A DNA stretch of 64,000 nt. Origin: Caenorhabditis remanei (Eukaryota > Nematoda > Chromadorea > Rhabditida > Rhabditidae). Shown here piece after piece: positions 1 to 11,729 of the stretch; position 1 is the first letter of the stretch, and each line of letters opens with the position of its first letter. The notes below the pieces were generated by a model. That model was not told the DNA's origin and searched no databases. It worked only from the letters and a program-made list of their open reading frames with translations. The stretch covers positions 16,740,001-16,804,000 of the forward strand of contig NC_071328.1 in assembly GCF_010183535.1 (NCBI RefSeq). The letters are read 5' to 3'. Both the position numbers and the translations under genes were made by a program.

Positions 1-245
1 TCAATTTCTTGGCAATTTTGATCAAATTTTCGCATGAATCTGTGTGTTTTCGCCGAAATTTTGTCAATTCCCGCTGAAAATTCAGCAAAATCGGTGTAGT
101 TTGTAGTCTTAGCCTCAGCAAACTATTTTTGGAAAAAACTTTTTTTTTGCAACTATTTTTGGAAAAATTCAATTTCTTGGCAATTTTGATCAAATTTTCG
201 CATGAATCTGTGTGTTTTCGCCAAAATTTTGTCAATTTCGGCGGA
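1..245. repeat. tandem duplication in intron
   Basis: About 75 bp at the window start, beginning TCAATTTCTTGGCAATTTTG, recurs about 168 bp downstream with very few changes. It lies upstream of the first recognisable NF-YA exon, so it is probably intronic. Confidence 0.8.
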
Positions 246-335
246 AAATTCGTGAAAAAATAGATAAGTTATAGAAAACCACGATTCTAGATGACCTTCT
301 GGCGCACCTTTGACGCTTTCTCTTTTCCGATTCAG

Positions 336-3300
336 CTACAACAGGTATTCATTAGTGCTTTCTTGAGCCGGTTTTCATGAAGCTCTCGGAGCAAAAGCAT
401 ATAAATTCGAGCGGAAAATAACAATTTCTTAGTCTGAATCGGTAGTTTCTGGCGCGCCTCTCACGCTTTTTCTTCATTAAAAAATATCATTTTCAGCCCA
501 AGAAGCCAACGACGACGTTGCAGGCACCGAAAAAGATTGTTAGTTTTTTTTCAAAAAAAAATAATTTTCAATTAAAAAAAATTAAACATTTTAGCCACAG
601 CCACCGGGTAGCGCACGTTACGCCCCAACGAATCAACCGATTGGTACTGGATCTCTTCTTCCGAATCCCAGTGAGTTTTAGTCGATTTTTCACTAAAAAT
701 TCAGAAAAAATAGCTAAAGCCCCGCCCACTTTCAGACATTCCTTCCATCCCTGTTTACGCAATGGTCGCACACATTCAAAAGTCGAATCCTAACTTTGAT
801 CCACACGGAGCGGCGAATCGAGATTTCCCAAAACCCACTCCATTTACTAAACGGAAACCATTGCCTTCTGCAAAAAAGCCACGAATTCCAGTCCGAATTC
901 CAATCCAGACACCTCCGATTCGTCCGATGACCGAAGCGGCGGCGATTACAGCTGAGATGGATGCTTATATGGATATGGATATTCCAGAAGCCGTTGGAGC
1001 CGAGGAGGCGGAGCTAGAGGAGGCGGAGCTAGAGCCGGAGCCAGAGATGGAGCCAGAACCCCAACCAACTTCCGATGATCTCTACGACATTCCATTTCCG
1101 AGTCCTCCACCTCCGATGCCACCAGTTTCACGTCTCCCTGATGGTTGGCAAGCCGATCCACGTGTATTCGACGTGGCTGCGGTGGAGCAGAAAATGCGGC
1201 GTGAAAAGGAAGCGGCGGAGAGACAATTGGATAAGAAAATGAGGGGGAAAGAGCGAAAATTGGGGATCAAAACCGAGAAAATGACAGATGAAGACGTGAA
1301 ACCCATGCTGAAAGGGCGGTCCAACAAACCATATACCCTCCCACAGGCTCTCTCGATTCAACTGGATTCTGACTCTTTTGACGATGATATGGATTTCACG
1401 CCTTCAATATTAAACTCGAGAAAACGTGCTCTACCGCCAGATTCGGACATGGATTATACGAACTATGATAACATGGATTATCTGAGCTCCCCGGAGAAAT
1501 TTACGGAGAAATCTCCAGAGAAGTTCCCAGAGAAATCAAGTGTTCCCCCACCGGCCCGCCCAATGGGATCCGTTATAAAACCCATCGATGGCTATACACC
1601 GCCTAGAAAAGTGTTCACTTTTCAAAAATGGGATCCGGCGAATGATAAGCCGCTACCGCTACCGCTACAAAGACCACAAACTACAAAGAGTGCTCCCAAG
1701 CCGCAATCGTCGAGACTACAAACTACAAAAACTGATAGACAAGATCTAGCGGACTATGATGATACGGATATGGACTACCCCCCACCGCAACCACCACTAC
1801 AAACTACACGCGCGGCTAAGCCGCTCACAATTCCCAAAAAAACTGTGGAGGAAGCGGCGAGCTATACAGAAATGGACGAAACGCGTTAGTTAGACTGTCC
1901 CCCACTTTTGTTGCATTTATCGATTTTTCAGTCCCACCACGCACAAGACAGCCGTATTTCAATTTCAATTCGTCGCAAAAAAAGACGGCGAAAGGAGGAC
2001 GACCGGTGACTGTTGAGCTGCCGAATGATTGTAAAGTTCGTATTGATTTTTCCGGAAACATATGAGAAAAGAGCAAAAAACAGTTAGACTCGCAAAATCA
2101 AGTTTGCTGAGGCTAAGACTACAAACTACACCGATCTTGCTGAGGCTAACTTTTACACGTAGTTTTTCGTCTTTTTCTACGCTTTTCACCATTTTTCCGC
2201 TGATATTGACAAACTTTCGGCGAAAAGACACATTTTTGTGCGAAAATTTGATAGAAAATATCAAAAAGTTTGAATTTTTTTTGGTGATTTCCCTAGAAAC
2301 AGTTTTGTTGAGGTTAAGACTACAAACTACACCGATTTTGCTGAGGCTAACTTTTTCCACTTAGTTTTTCGTCTTTTTCTACACTTTTCACCATTTTTCC
2401 GCTGATATTGACAAACTTTCGGCGAAAAGACACATTTTTGTGCGAAAATTTTATAGAAAATATCATAAAGTTTGAATTTTTTTGGTGATTTCCCTAGAAA
2501 CAGTTTTGTTGAGGTTAAGACTACAAACTACACCGATTTTGCTGAGGCTAACTTTTTCCACTTAGTTTTTCGTCTTTTTCTACGCTTTTCACCATTTTTC
2601 CGCTGATATTGACAAACTTTCGGCGAAAAGACACATTTTTGTGCGAAAATTAGATAGAAAATATCAAAAAGTTTGAATTTTTTTGGTGATTTCCCTAGAA
2701 ACAGTTTTGCTGAGGCTAAGACTACAAACTACACCGATTTTGCTGAGGCTAACTTTTTCCACTTAGTTTTTCGTCTTTTTCTACGCTTTTCACCATTTTT
2801 CCGCTGATATTGACAAACTTTCGGCGAAAAGACACATTTTTGTGCGAAAATTAGATAGAAAATATCAAAAAGTTTGAATTTTTTTGGTGATTTCCCTAGA
2901 AACAGTTTTGCTGAGGCTAAGACTACAAACTACACCGATTTTGCTGAGGCTAACTTTTTCCACGTGGTTTTTTCGTCTTTTTCTCTGCTTTTCACGATTT
3001 TTCCAGGTTTTTAAACAAAATTTTACTGGTTTTTTTTTGAGAAATCTGAAATAAAAATTGTTATTTTCTTGAAATACTCCCGAAAACATAATAATTGTTG
3101 CAGTTGATCCGTTACAACTGGATGGTGAACGACCAGGTGAACGTTATTCTCGTCCCGATGCCAAAAGATTCGTCGGAAAAGGAATTAAAGGTTATTTTAA
3201 CGTTAGAATCAACTTTTTCACCTCAATTTTTGTTTCAGGCACTTCTTCCGGGTCTTCTCAACGCCGATGAGATGCAATTATATGGGGACAATGAGGATTC

Positions 3301-5520
3301 GTTCGAAATTCCTGAAAATGGTAAAGAATTTTCAGAATTTTAGCATAAAACAGACAAAATAAAATAAAAATACTTCAAGAAAATGCGAGAAAATCCGTGA
3401 AAAAAGTGAAAATTTGAAACTGCGCCAGAAATCATGAAAGTTGTTTTTCAGCAGCTTGTCCACGCGGACTACACTACGATTTTACTATTTTTTCGATAAT
3501 AAAACATTTTGACGATTTCCACACAAAAAAATCCGAAAAAAGCGGAAAACCCGTTTCAAAAACCAAATAAACCAATTTCCACTTTTACTGAGGCTAAGCG
3601 ACTACAAACTACAACAAGCTCTTAGCCTCAGAAAATGATAATTCCGGGTTTTTTGATAAAAATCCCCTTGGTTTCGGATAATTTTCCAAAATGCTCAATT
3701 TGAATGAAAAATCGGCGAAAAGTGTAAAAAATTGAGAAAACTACAGCGTTTTTCGTTTTTGCTGAGGCTAACTAATTTTGTAGTTTGTAGTCGGTTAGCC
3801 TCAGTAAAGCAGAACTCATGAAATAGCAGGGTTTTGAACATTTTCCGTGTGTTTTTCGCTAATTTTTTGCTTTTTTCGGCTGTTTTTTTGAGATTAATAG
3901 GAAAAATTCTAGCAAAAAGCAAAAAAATCAAGTAATTTTTATAATTTCCAGACTACAACCGAGCCACCCGCGCCATCTACACCGACGTGACGCACGATCC
4001 ACAGCCGATTCTCGTGAATCCAAAACAGTACCAACGGATTGTGAAACGACGTGAAGCAAGAGGGAAATTGGAGAAAATCGGGAGACTTCGCCAGGGACGT
4101 CAACAGTATCTTCACGAGAGTCGACATATTCATGCGTTGAATCGAACACGTAATGAAGATGGGCGGTTTGATGGTGCGAGAGGTAAGGAGTAGGAAGAGA
4201 CTACAAACTACATAATATCAGAGAATTTGAATTTCAGAATCATCTGACACGTCGACAAGCTCAACGCCACCACCGTCGTCGAGAAGAGAAGCAAATGAAC
4301 AGATGGGAGACAGAAGAGGAGAGGATTATGCAGATATTCGGTAGGTTTTTGACAGTGTCTGTAGGTTTGTCGGGATGTCCACATTTTAAGCCAAAAACCA
4401 AGAAAATCCGTCAAAAACTGACTGAATTAGAGCATTTTTAAAGTTTACTGAGGCTTACTGAGATTTGTAGTTTGTAGTCAGTTAGCCTCAGTAAAACTTC
4501 GAGAGGGTGTAACTCAATGAGTTTTTGATCGATTTTGATGGTTTTTTGAGGGAACTCTAGAAAATCTAAAGTGCTATCGAATGGTATAAAAGTTGTGTAT
4601 AAAATATTTGAAAATGATTTTTTCGGTTTTTGGGAAAAAGTTTAAAAATTGCTTATAATCAAAAAATATAATAAAAATTCGACAATCTGGTACAAAAATA
4701 TTCAAAATCTGTCGAAAACTGACCGAATTAGAGCATTTTGAAATTTTACTGAGGCTAACTGAGATTTGTAGTTTGTAGTCTGTTAGCCTCAGAAAAACTT
4801 CGAGAGGGTGTAACTCAGTGAGATTCTGACCGATATCGTTGTTTTTTAGACGGGAATGTTCATAATTCAAAGGAGAAAGTCAAAATCTCCACTTAACCAA
4901 AAAATTATTTCAATTTTTCCAGCCCGGGACCATCTGCCACGAAAATCTACAAATCCGCACCGAAACAACCAGCCAACAGCCTACCGGAGATTCGAAATAA
5001 TCATACTCCGTAAGACTACAAACTACAAAATGTATCAAAATCAGTTATTTTTCAGTTCAACGATTCCACCAACTCCCGCCGAAAACCCATCATTCAAAAC
5101 ACCCATGGGAGTTCCAAAGATCGATTTTCGGTAAGACTACAAACTACAAATTTATCCGATAAGCCGTCCAACTTTCAGCCTCACCCCAAGTGCTCATCCA
5201 ACTAATTCAAAATCGCCTATCGTCATTTTAGGATGTGAAGACAGAAGTATGATGTGAGTAGACTACAAACTACAATTCCTCGTCGTGTACTCCTCTCGGA
5301 TAACGTTTTAAAACAAAACTGTGTGAAATCCACTTTTCCGAAAGGACTACACGACTGGATTTCGATAGAGCGTACTTGTCATTATTAGATCATTTTCAGC
5401 CCTCCATCTCCACCGCCACTACCAAAAGTGTACCCGCCTGTTCAAAACATACGTACAGTACCCCGTCAGAAATTCGAGCCGGCGAAACCGAGAATGGAGA
5501 AACCGCAGCCGAGAATTTGA
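336..5520 (+). CDS. nfya: NF-YA family CCAAT-binding transcription factor subunit (5' end outside window)
   Basis: Role by homology: sequence-specific subunit of the heterotrimeric CCAAT-binding factor NF-Y in the nucleus. Exons that join in frame: possible 9-bp microexon 336-344, 497-538, 595-670, 736-1884, 1932 to about 2035, 3104-3190, 3239-3320, 3952-4182, 4238-4340, 4923-5009, 5056-5130, 5179-5253, 5400-5520 (TGA). The exon at 3952-4182 carries the family core: the subunit-interaction helix around [20 protein letters not shown], a linker, then the DNA-contact part with [13 protein letters not shown] and DGRF. The long exon 736-1884 encodes an acidic, Pro-rich region with repeated Met-Asp pairs; the C-terminal exons are Ser/Pro-rich. 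The donor ending the 1932 exon is unresolved (phase-0 options at 2006 or 2036); an unspliced reading would stop at 2065, so two genes cannot be excluded. Several introns start with the ACTACAAACTACAA motif directly after the donor. NF-YA identity is strong; continuity of the 5' part is moderate. Confidence 0.82.
2101..3000. repeat. 201-bp tandem repeat, about 4.5 copies, in NF-YA intron
   Basis: Unit starts recur at 2101, 2301, 2502, 2702 and 2903, a 200-201 bp period. Each unit contains TGAGGCTAAGACTACAAACT, a second GAGGCTAAC, a T-rich part, then GATATTGACAAACTTTCGGCG and ends CCCTAGAAACAG. Copies differ by only a few bases, so the array is young or homogenised. It fills the intron between the NF-YA exons ending near 2035 and starting at 3104. 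Confidence 0.92.
3587..3631. repeat. GAGGCTAA/TTAGCCTC hairpin element, copy 1
   Basis: ACTGAGGCTAAG and its inverted partner CTTAGCCTCAG enclose the ACTACAAACTACAA motif, giving a potential stem-loop inside an NF-YA intron. Confidence 0.65.
3761..3806. repeat. GAGGCTAA/TTAGCCTC hairpin element, copy 2
   Basis: GCTGAGGCTAAC and GTTAGCCTCAG flank TAGTTTGTAGTC, the motif now in inverse orientation. Same architecture as the copy at 3587. Confidence 0.65.
4400..4850. repeat. duplicated intron segment with two hairpin elements
   Basis: A segment around 4430-4535 recurs at 4730-4835, about 300 bp apart. Shared parts are AGAGCATTTT, a hairpin (4446-4496 and 4747-4794) formed by GAGGCTAAC/GTTAGCCTC around TTTGTAGTTTGTAGTC, and then CTTCGAGAGGGTGTAACTCA. 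It lies in the NF-YA intron 4341-4922. Confidence 0.75.
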
Positions 5521-5610
5521 GAATTTTGATAATTTTTTCCCAGTTTTTTCTTCATTTTTTTGTTGTGATTTTTAGACTGAAATTCCCCACTTTTTGGTAT
5601 TTTTTTCTTA

Positions 5611-5884
5611 TAATAGCAGTCCACTTCTCTTACATCTGCGCTCTACTGCAAATGAGAGAGTATCGGCGAGAGACGCAGAGTTTTTTCTTGCGCCAACCCA
5701 AATTTTCACAGTTTTGACCTATTCTCCCATTTTTTAAAAGTATTTTCGAAAATTGTTATGAAAAATGCGAAAATAGGTCAAAAACTGAAAATTTGAGTTG
5801 GCGCCAGAAAAAAACCCTACGTCTCTCGCCGATAATCTCTCTCGTTTGCCGTGGAGCGCACTTGTAAGAGAGGGTCGGGTGCTA
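5611..5884. mobile_element. short inverted-repeat element (MITE), family A
   Basis: The left arm reads TAGCAGTCCACTTCTCTTAC... with GAGAGAGTATCGGCGAGAGA, and the right arm returns the same sequence inverted (TCTCTCGCCGATAATCTCTC, GTGGAGCGCACTTGTAAGAG). Arms are about 100 bp around an AT-rich centre. Related copies lie at 35271-35519 and 46767-46903. No transposase is present, so it is non-autonomous. It sits just 3' of the NF-YA stop. Confidence 0.75.
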
Positions 5885-6133
5885 AAAGTTTTTTTTTGTT
5901 TGAGAATCGATTTTTGGTCCAAAACACACCAATTTTTCGATATTTTCAGCTTTCAGCGGTTTCTGTGACATTTCCCTCAATTTTTAGTGATCTTCTGTAA
6001 ATTCCTCCTAAAAATTTGATTTCCTCTCTTTTTTCTCTGTGAAATTCCCCCCAAATTGCATACTTTTTCGCCTGTTTTCAGACCTTCATAACATAATGAT
6101 GATTTATATGCTTAAAATACAGTAATCCCCCTC

Positions 6134-6981
6134 TTATTCACGCGGCCCCAACTTTCCACACGCATACATTCTCTGTGCTGGATCCTCGACCTGATCACAC
6201 CAGTAGTCGTCGATTTGACCGGATTGATAGCTCACCCAAACTTGCGATCCTGGATTATTCCAGAAACCAGGTGTCAAAGCGATCAGCTGGAGACAGTTTT
6301 GTGGTCTGAAACTAGGATTAGCAGTCCTCAGAGACTACAGACTACACAAACTCCTTACCCTCTATTATCCCTATTCTTATTATCCGGTTGTCCCGGTCCG
6401 AAAACCATTCCCTGTACACCGGTAGTGTGACCATCGGTCCACGAGAACGTGTTACTTCCCGGATTCCTCTGAGCTCCCAACCAGATACCGGAGTACTGTA
6501 TATTGTATGCAAGTGTCTGACGGTTGGCCTCATTCGATATCAACCATCTCTCCCAATCATTTTGAATTCCTGAGAGGACACCGCCATACGTGGCACACTG
6601 AGCAGCCGCCTGGTTGTAGTCCAACTTTCCGATTCCTACCTGGAAAAAGATTGTTAACTACAAACTACAAACTTTGGTAGCTGCTTAGCAAGGTAGCTGC
6701 CTAATCAGGTAGCTCTCAGTTAGACTCACCCTGATACACCAAATCCCTTGTGGCCGATACGAAGTGAACCATCCCTGTCCACACCTCGGTCGATGCGCAT
6801 CATCCGGTCGTTGAGTGGGTTGTGGTGGGCGTGGCGGACGGGGACGGCCACCGTGACCTCCTCCGTGGCCTCCATGCTCTTCTGATGACTCACATGAGGA
6901 ATCGTCTCCAAAATCACGAGCAGATGATGTGGAGATCAGGAAGAGTAGGGAGATGGTGATGAGGAGTTTGAGATGAGGCAT
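6134..6981 (-). CDS. secreted C-type lectin domain protein
   Basis: Three exons: 6981-6730, 6639-6359, 6305-6134 (TAA), giving 234 aa. Residues 1-21 form a signal peptide (LLITISLLFLISTSSA); then a Gly/His/Pro-rich linker; the lectin domain begins near residue 68 with RCGQGWFTSYRPQGIWC. Fold marks are WLGAQ, WTDG, the conserved cysteines and ACGK near the C-terminus. It carries a QPD triad in GPGQPDNKN, the galactose-type calcium-site motif in classical lectins; whether it binds sugar is unknown. Intron phases 0 then 2, as in its neighbour at 9251. A TATA-like TTTTATACCATG lies near 7097 upstream. Member of the nematode clec superfamily; exact ortholog not identified. Confidence 0.88.
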
Positions 6982-7365
6982 GGGACTCTGGAAAGGGAGA
7001 GATTGGGAGAAGACTACAAACTACAAAATGTGGTGAGGCTTAAGGAAGCAGCTCCCCCCTTGCAAAAATAAGCCTCCCGAAGATGGTTTCCTGTTCCTTT
7101 TATACCATGTTTTGATCGCTCTGTTCCGCTGATCGTAACTTAAAGTTATAGCATAACCACCTACAAACTACGAATATTATTTTCTGCAGTTTTATTGTAT
7201 ACTCGGAGGTTTTCGGGTGCAAGTTGTGAAGCTTTATTGTGATGGAAAAACGAATAGAATGAGTTTTGAAGCGGAAGAGAGAGTGTAGTCTACGTATCTC
7301 CTACTCCTGATCCTTTAGTTTTTGTACAGTTGTGCTATCGTCGTTTCCTACAGTAGTATACAGTA

Positions 7366-7492
7366 ACAAGGGAAGTGTTTGGAGACGCCACTTTCAAACG
7401 ACCTATAAATTTGGACATAGGTACATTCGACTATTTATAGGGGGGAATTTATAGGTCGTTTGAAAGTGGCGTCTCCAAACACTTCCCTTGTA
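7366..7492. mobile_element. short inverted-repeat element, family C
   Basis: ACAAGGGAAGTGTTTGGAGA with GACCTATAAATTTGG forms one arm; the opposite arm ends ACACTTCCCTTGT. Arms are about 55 bp and nearly perfect. Diverged relatives lie at 45041-45190 and 58236-58440. Confidence 0.8.
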
Positions 7493-7544
7493 AGATGCCC
7501 TTATTTAACATTTCTCTCATTTCTCTTCAGTCAAGAGTCGAAGT

Positions 7545-7690
7545 TGGGAGTTCAAGATACTCAATCTTCCGCAATACCACCCTTCTTTCTACCAAAACGT
7601 GAAGAATCCCCCTGTATCGTACACGTGAATCGGCTGGATATCGCTAACTAGAGACTTATTAATAAGATAATCGATATTGAGAGTTTTGAG
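7545..7690 (-). pseudogene. decayed exon fragment, inverted partner of 8064-8220
   Basis: On the minus strand this stretch aligns to the exon-like segment at 8064-8220: both have TGTAGGAAC..CTCAAAACTCTCA, then CACGTGTACGAT..AG.GGGATTCTT, then ..GAGTATCT. The minus reading gives QPIHVYDTGGFFTFW followed by a stop, versus NHVYDSEGFLAYWSG in the partner. The source gene is not recognised. Confidence 0.55.
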
Positions 7691-8093
7691 GGTTCCTACA
7701 GTAAGAAAAATTGGTAAACTTAGAATTCTTACCCATGTCTACTGAAATTAACTTCTGCCCCGGTGTCAGAACAATATGACGTGTTCCAAGTTTTAACAAA
7801 AAAAAAAAGAAGTTCTAGACCTGCAATTCTCTCAAAATTGTTGTTTTATGAGAGTAGATCAAAAAATGTTCTTGCATTATTTTTTGGAGGCTGGGAGAAC
7901 AATGAGAACATGGACAACACCTCTCTGCATGATATTTGCATTTCACCAAAAATCAATAAGACAATAAGACTCCTTTATCGATCGAACAAAAATCTATTAT
8001 TCTGACAGCCCGGAAGAAGCTTATTTCAATAGACGTGAGATGTAGGAACACTCAAAACTCTCATTTTCGATTATAAAATTGATAAGTTTCCAG

Positions 8094-8220
8094 CCACGGC
8101 CTGCTACATCCAGCCAACGCCAGACAGCGACCGATCAACCACGTGTACGATTCAGAGGGATTCTTGGCGTATTGGAGCGGAGAGACGCGGAATATAGATG
8201 ATCGAGTATCTGGAATTCTG
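8094..8220 (+). pseudogene. exon-like fragment of unrecognised gene
   Basis: A 127-bp stretch bounded by a good 3' splice site (GTTTCCAG) and a donor (GTCAGT), open in one frame, with NHVYDSEGFLAYWSGETRN in the middle. No compatible exon is visible within 4 kb on this strand. A second, inverted and stop-containing copy lies 400 bp to the left. I read it as a remnant of an inverted duplication; it could be a genuine exon of an unmodelled gene. Confidence 0.4.
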
Positions 8221-8357
8221 GTCAGTTCTTATCAAACTTCGAGACTCTTTCTGTGATTGAAGGAGAGATGGGAAATAGGGTAGCGGGGATGTTACATGAT
8301 GGCATCTCAGGGTAGAATAGCGTAGGAAATTGCATTCAGGGGATTCTCAGCAAGGGT

Positions 8358-8425
8358 TGGACATCAGAGTTGTGTGGAATTCCGACTTCCGTTTTACAAA
8401 AATCACTTCCGCACAACTCTGTTGG
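8358..8425. repeat. short inverted repeat, family D
   Basis: CAGAGTTGTGTGGAA at the left is matched by TTCCGCACAACTCTG at the right around a 25-bp centre. Similar ends occur at 35080-35262 and a single end at about 40482. The surroundings (8230-9250) show no gene that I can support. Confidence 0.65.
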
Positions 8426-9250
8426 GTATCCTGTGGGCATCTTATAGGTGAGTTGGCTACATTTTCGGCGGGGTGCCCCTATTTAGGACGAATTGCTTAC
8501 GTATTGGTCGAAATGCCCAATGGGCTAGGATTGGGTGACGATTAGGACGAAGAATTGAGAGTGGTTGGGACAGGGCGAAATGCCCATTTTATGAACATGC
8601 GCTTTATCGTACTGAAAAAAACATTTCAATTTTTCATTATTTTATTATTATTATTCTGTTTTAATTATCTGTTTCAATCACATTATTATGTTATGATTAT
8701 GAAAAAAGGATATCGTTTGACAGAAGAATAGAGAAAAAACGGAAGGGTTGGGACGGGACTCATTTCTTATTTACTGGGGGACTAAGGAGTTAAAGAAACA
8801 GTGAGGAGATAAGTCTGGAACGATTCTGAAACATTACAGAGCATCTCCCTTTTAGAAAGTACGGGATTATCGGGAAATGAAATATTTCCTGGTAATCAAA
8901 TAATGTCGTCCACCGAATAGTCGGTTCAGACGTTACGCTCACTTTTTGAAATAATCATTCATTATTTAATCAGAATTTTCATTATTTTTCAATATTTTTC
9001 ACCCGAAAATTCAATTTTTCGATTTTCGAGGGATTACTGTAGTTAATTTATTAATTTTGTTTTTTGACGATTTTAGGGTGATTTTTTGCATTTGTTTGTA
9101 GTTTTTAACCGATTTTTCCCAAATTTCATCTCATTTCTTATTGTTTTCCTAACCATCGGCACATTAGTGGCCATATTTCAAAAATTCTAAAAAACCGGTT
9201 TTCGAGCTAAACACAACAAAATTCATTCATCATCAACAAAAAAAAACCAA

Positions 9251-11314
9251 TCATCCAATAGTGACATCCGGTGGTCCACGCTTTCCACACACATACAATC
9301 TCGTCGGTGGATCATGAGCCATATGACACCAATAGTCATCAATGGTGCTGGTGAATGGAGCCCATTTGTTAGGTGCCGACCAGTAGGCAGGTGTCATCAC
9401 AATCAATTGAAGACAGTTTTGTGGTCTGGAAATAGAAGAGAATTTCAGAAACAATATTACCAATTTCGCTCAACTTTAACAGCCTGTTACGATCTCCCCC
9501 TATTACTGAAATTTTATGAATGTTAACTATTATCGGAATAAAAAAGTTCCGACATTTTTTACCGACGCGCAAGGTTCGCGCCACTGATCTCCGGGAACGC
9601 CCACTCATCATAAACATTTCTTCTGCAATATCAGGGCACGGTTTCATTGATTTCGCGGGTGAAGTTTTGTTTAAAAATACAAATTTAAAAATAAAATTTG
9701 ACCTATTTCCTTTAAAATTTGATCTTTTTTCTTCAAACTTCATGGTGGAAATGAAATTTTAAAGGAAATAGGTCAAATTTTATTTTTAAAAGTGGTATTT
9801 TTAAACAAAACTTCACCCGCGAAATCAATGAAACTGTGCCCTGATATTGCAGAATAAATGTTTATGATGAGTGGGCGTTCCCGGAGATCAGTGGCGCGAA
9901 CCTTGCGCGTCGGTAAAAAATGTCGGAACTTTTTTATTCTGATAATAGTTTTATAGACAAAATCCAGGGCTACATTTTTGTAGTTGACAATTTTTTGATA
10001 GCTCCGCCTACTTTTGAGCTATGAGCTTTTAAAGTTCGGAGGCTCCGCTAAAAGTGTATCTCCGTATGTTATTGTGTTGAGCGCATTTTTCTATCTTACT
10101 TTCAAAATGAAAACTCTTAGCCTCCGACGACGGTACGTTAGGTGCTTCGTTATTACCATTTTACCTCTTCTTTAGATTTTTCTACCTATTTTTATAGTTT
10201 TATTGCATTTTTTTTGTGAATTTTCAACCGTTGCACTGCACATTGCACCCCAAACGTACCCATGGGATTACTGACGCTTAAGCTCTGTGCAAATTTTTAC
10301 TGTAGCTTAAAGGCGCATACCAAAAAAGTTTTCTTACAGTATACAAAAATTAATAAATGAGCCGTTTTCTACCGAATTCAGTGAAGTTTTGGTGTTTTAA
10401 TTATATAATAGGAATAAAAATTATTTTACCTCCGAAAAGCCGGTTTTTTGGGTTTCCTAGCATTTTTATCGCGTTCTGCTCACTGTAGTCTTCTGGCGCT
10501 TTTCTCGGTGCGGGTGCCTTGTGTCAAAAGCGGTTTTGACGTAAGTTAGAGTTTTTTCATCTTGATACTCTTGCTTTATTTGGATTTATAATATTTGTTA
10601 CTCTATTATTCCTCAATTTTTACTTATGCTCTTATCTACTCACCCTCTCGGATCGCCATTCCCATTATTCGGTTGTCCAGGTCCATAAAAGAATCCCTCA
10701 ACGCCCTGCGTATTTCCATCATTCCATCGAAACGTTCGTGTGCCCGCATTATGAGATGCTCCCAGCCATAGGCCAGCAATTGTGATACCAGTGGGAATGA
10801 GCTGTCTGACTGTCTCATTCACCATATATTGTCTTTCAGCGTCGTTTTGAATTCCAGACAGGACTCCTCCGAGTGTTTGACACTGGGATTGAGACTGGTG
10901 ATATGTTAGGTGGGCTATTCCAATCTGGAAGAAGTGAGTCTGGGGTGCCAGTGACGCGTTTTTGCTAGTTTCCTAAGCCTCTCCTACCTCCTTAACTTAG
11001 GCTCTTACTAGTAACTCTTTTGACTACAAACTACAAACCTTCATACACCATATCCCCTGTGGCCGATACGATGTGTACCATCCCTCCTCACATTGTGGGC
11101 GTGGCTTAGGTGTGATGGGGGCGGAAGTTTCAGAGCTCCCGGAATCCTGCTCTTCAGAAGAAGAAGAAGAAGAAGAGGAAGAAGAAGATGAGGCAGAGGA
11201 AGATAAGGAAGAGGAAAAATTAATGAATTTTTTCTTTCCGAAGGTTCTTCTCCGAATATGGCCTTGAATCAATGTAAAGCATAGAAAAAATAGGAGAAGC
11301 GAGGAAAGTCGCAT
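9251..11314 (-). CDS. secreted C-type lectin domain protein with poly-Ser linker
   Basis: Exons 11314-11039, 10924-10644 and 9425-9251 (TGA) give 243 aa. Signal peptide LLLFFLCFTLIQG; a Ser-rich linker including about a dozen consecutive Ser; then QCEEGWYTSYRPQGIWCMK opening the lectin domain. The middle exon has LWLGAS and WNDG; the last exon has PQNCLQLI, DDYWC and VCGK. The calcium-site triad is QPN (GPGQPNNGN). Exon structure and phases match the gene at 6134, so the two are tandem paralogs. The last intron (9426-10643) is unusually long because it holds a 430-bp palindrome. A second compatible first exon lies upstream at 11730-11969. Confidence 0.85.
9518..9960. mobile_element. 430-bp palindromic element inside lectin intron
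   Basis: The left arm (from TTATCGGAATAAAAAAGTTC) is repeated inverted in the right arm (ending GAACTTTTTTATTCTGATAA). Arms are about 210 bp with few mismatches, separated by a handful of bases near 9742. It includes CGACGCGCAAGGTTCGCGCC. It looks like a foldback/MITE insertion. Confidence 0.85.
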
Positions 11315-11729
11315 TTTTTGAGGCGGAAAATCTCAGAAAAATAAGAAAAGAGCTGGTATAACAGCGGGGGAAAGGTTTCTCAAGATTTATCGGGGTTCTC
11401 AGTTTTTATTGTCAGAAAAAAAAGCGTTAAAGTTTTTCATCTAACAGTCTTTTCAAAATTGACAATTTCTGACAGCTGGTGCACCTTTGACTCGTTTTTG
11501 AGAAGGAATTTTGAATTGAAAGCAAAAGTAAGCCTCAGAATCAGTTGTGAGCCAAGTAGTTTGAAAGGGTTTACCTGAGCCTCATTCAATGCAAAAAACA
11601 CGCCTTAGGCGCCCCAGATTCTAAAAACCATTTTATTTTTCTAATTATTAATTGTTAATTATTTATTTTTTTATTTTTTCAAAGCCAGATCATTTCTAAG
11701 AAACTACAAACTTCAAACTACAAACTAAC

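Noticed and set aside
2062..2364. Open frames across the 201-bp tandem array
   Set aside because: Intronic tandem repeat; the frames repeat with the unit and lack splice logic.
11073..11267. Glu-rich plus-strand frame
   Set aside because: Complement of the poly-Ser linker of the lectin first exon.
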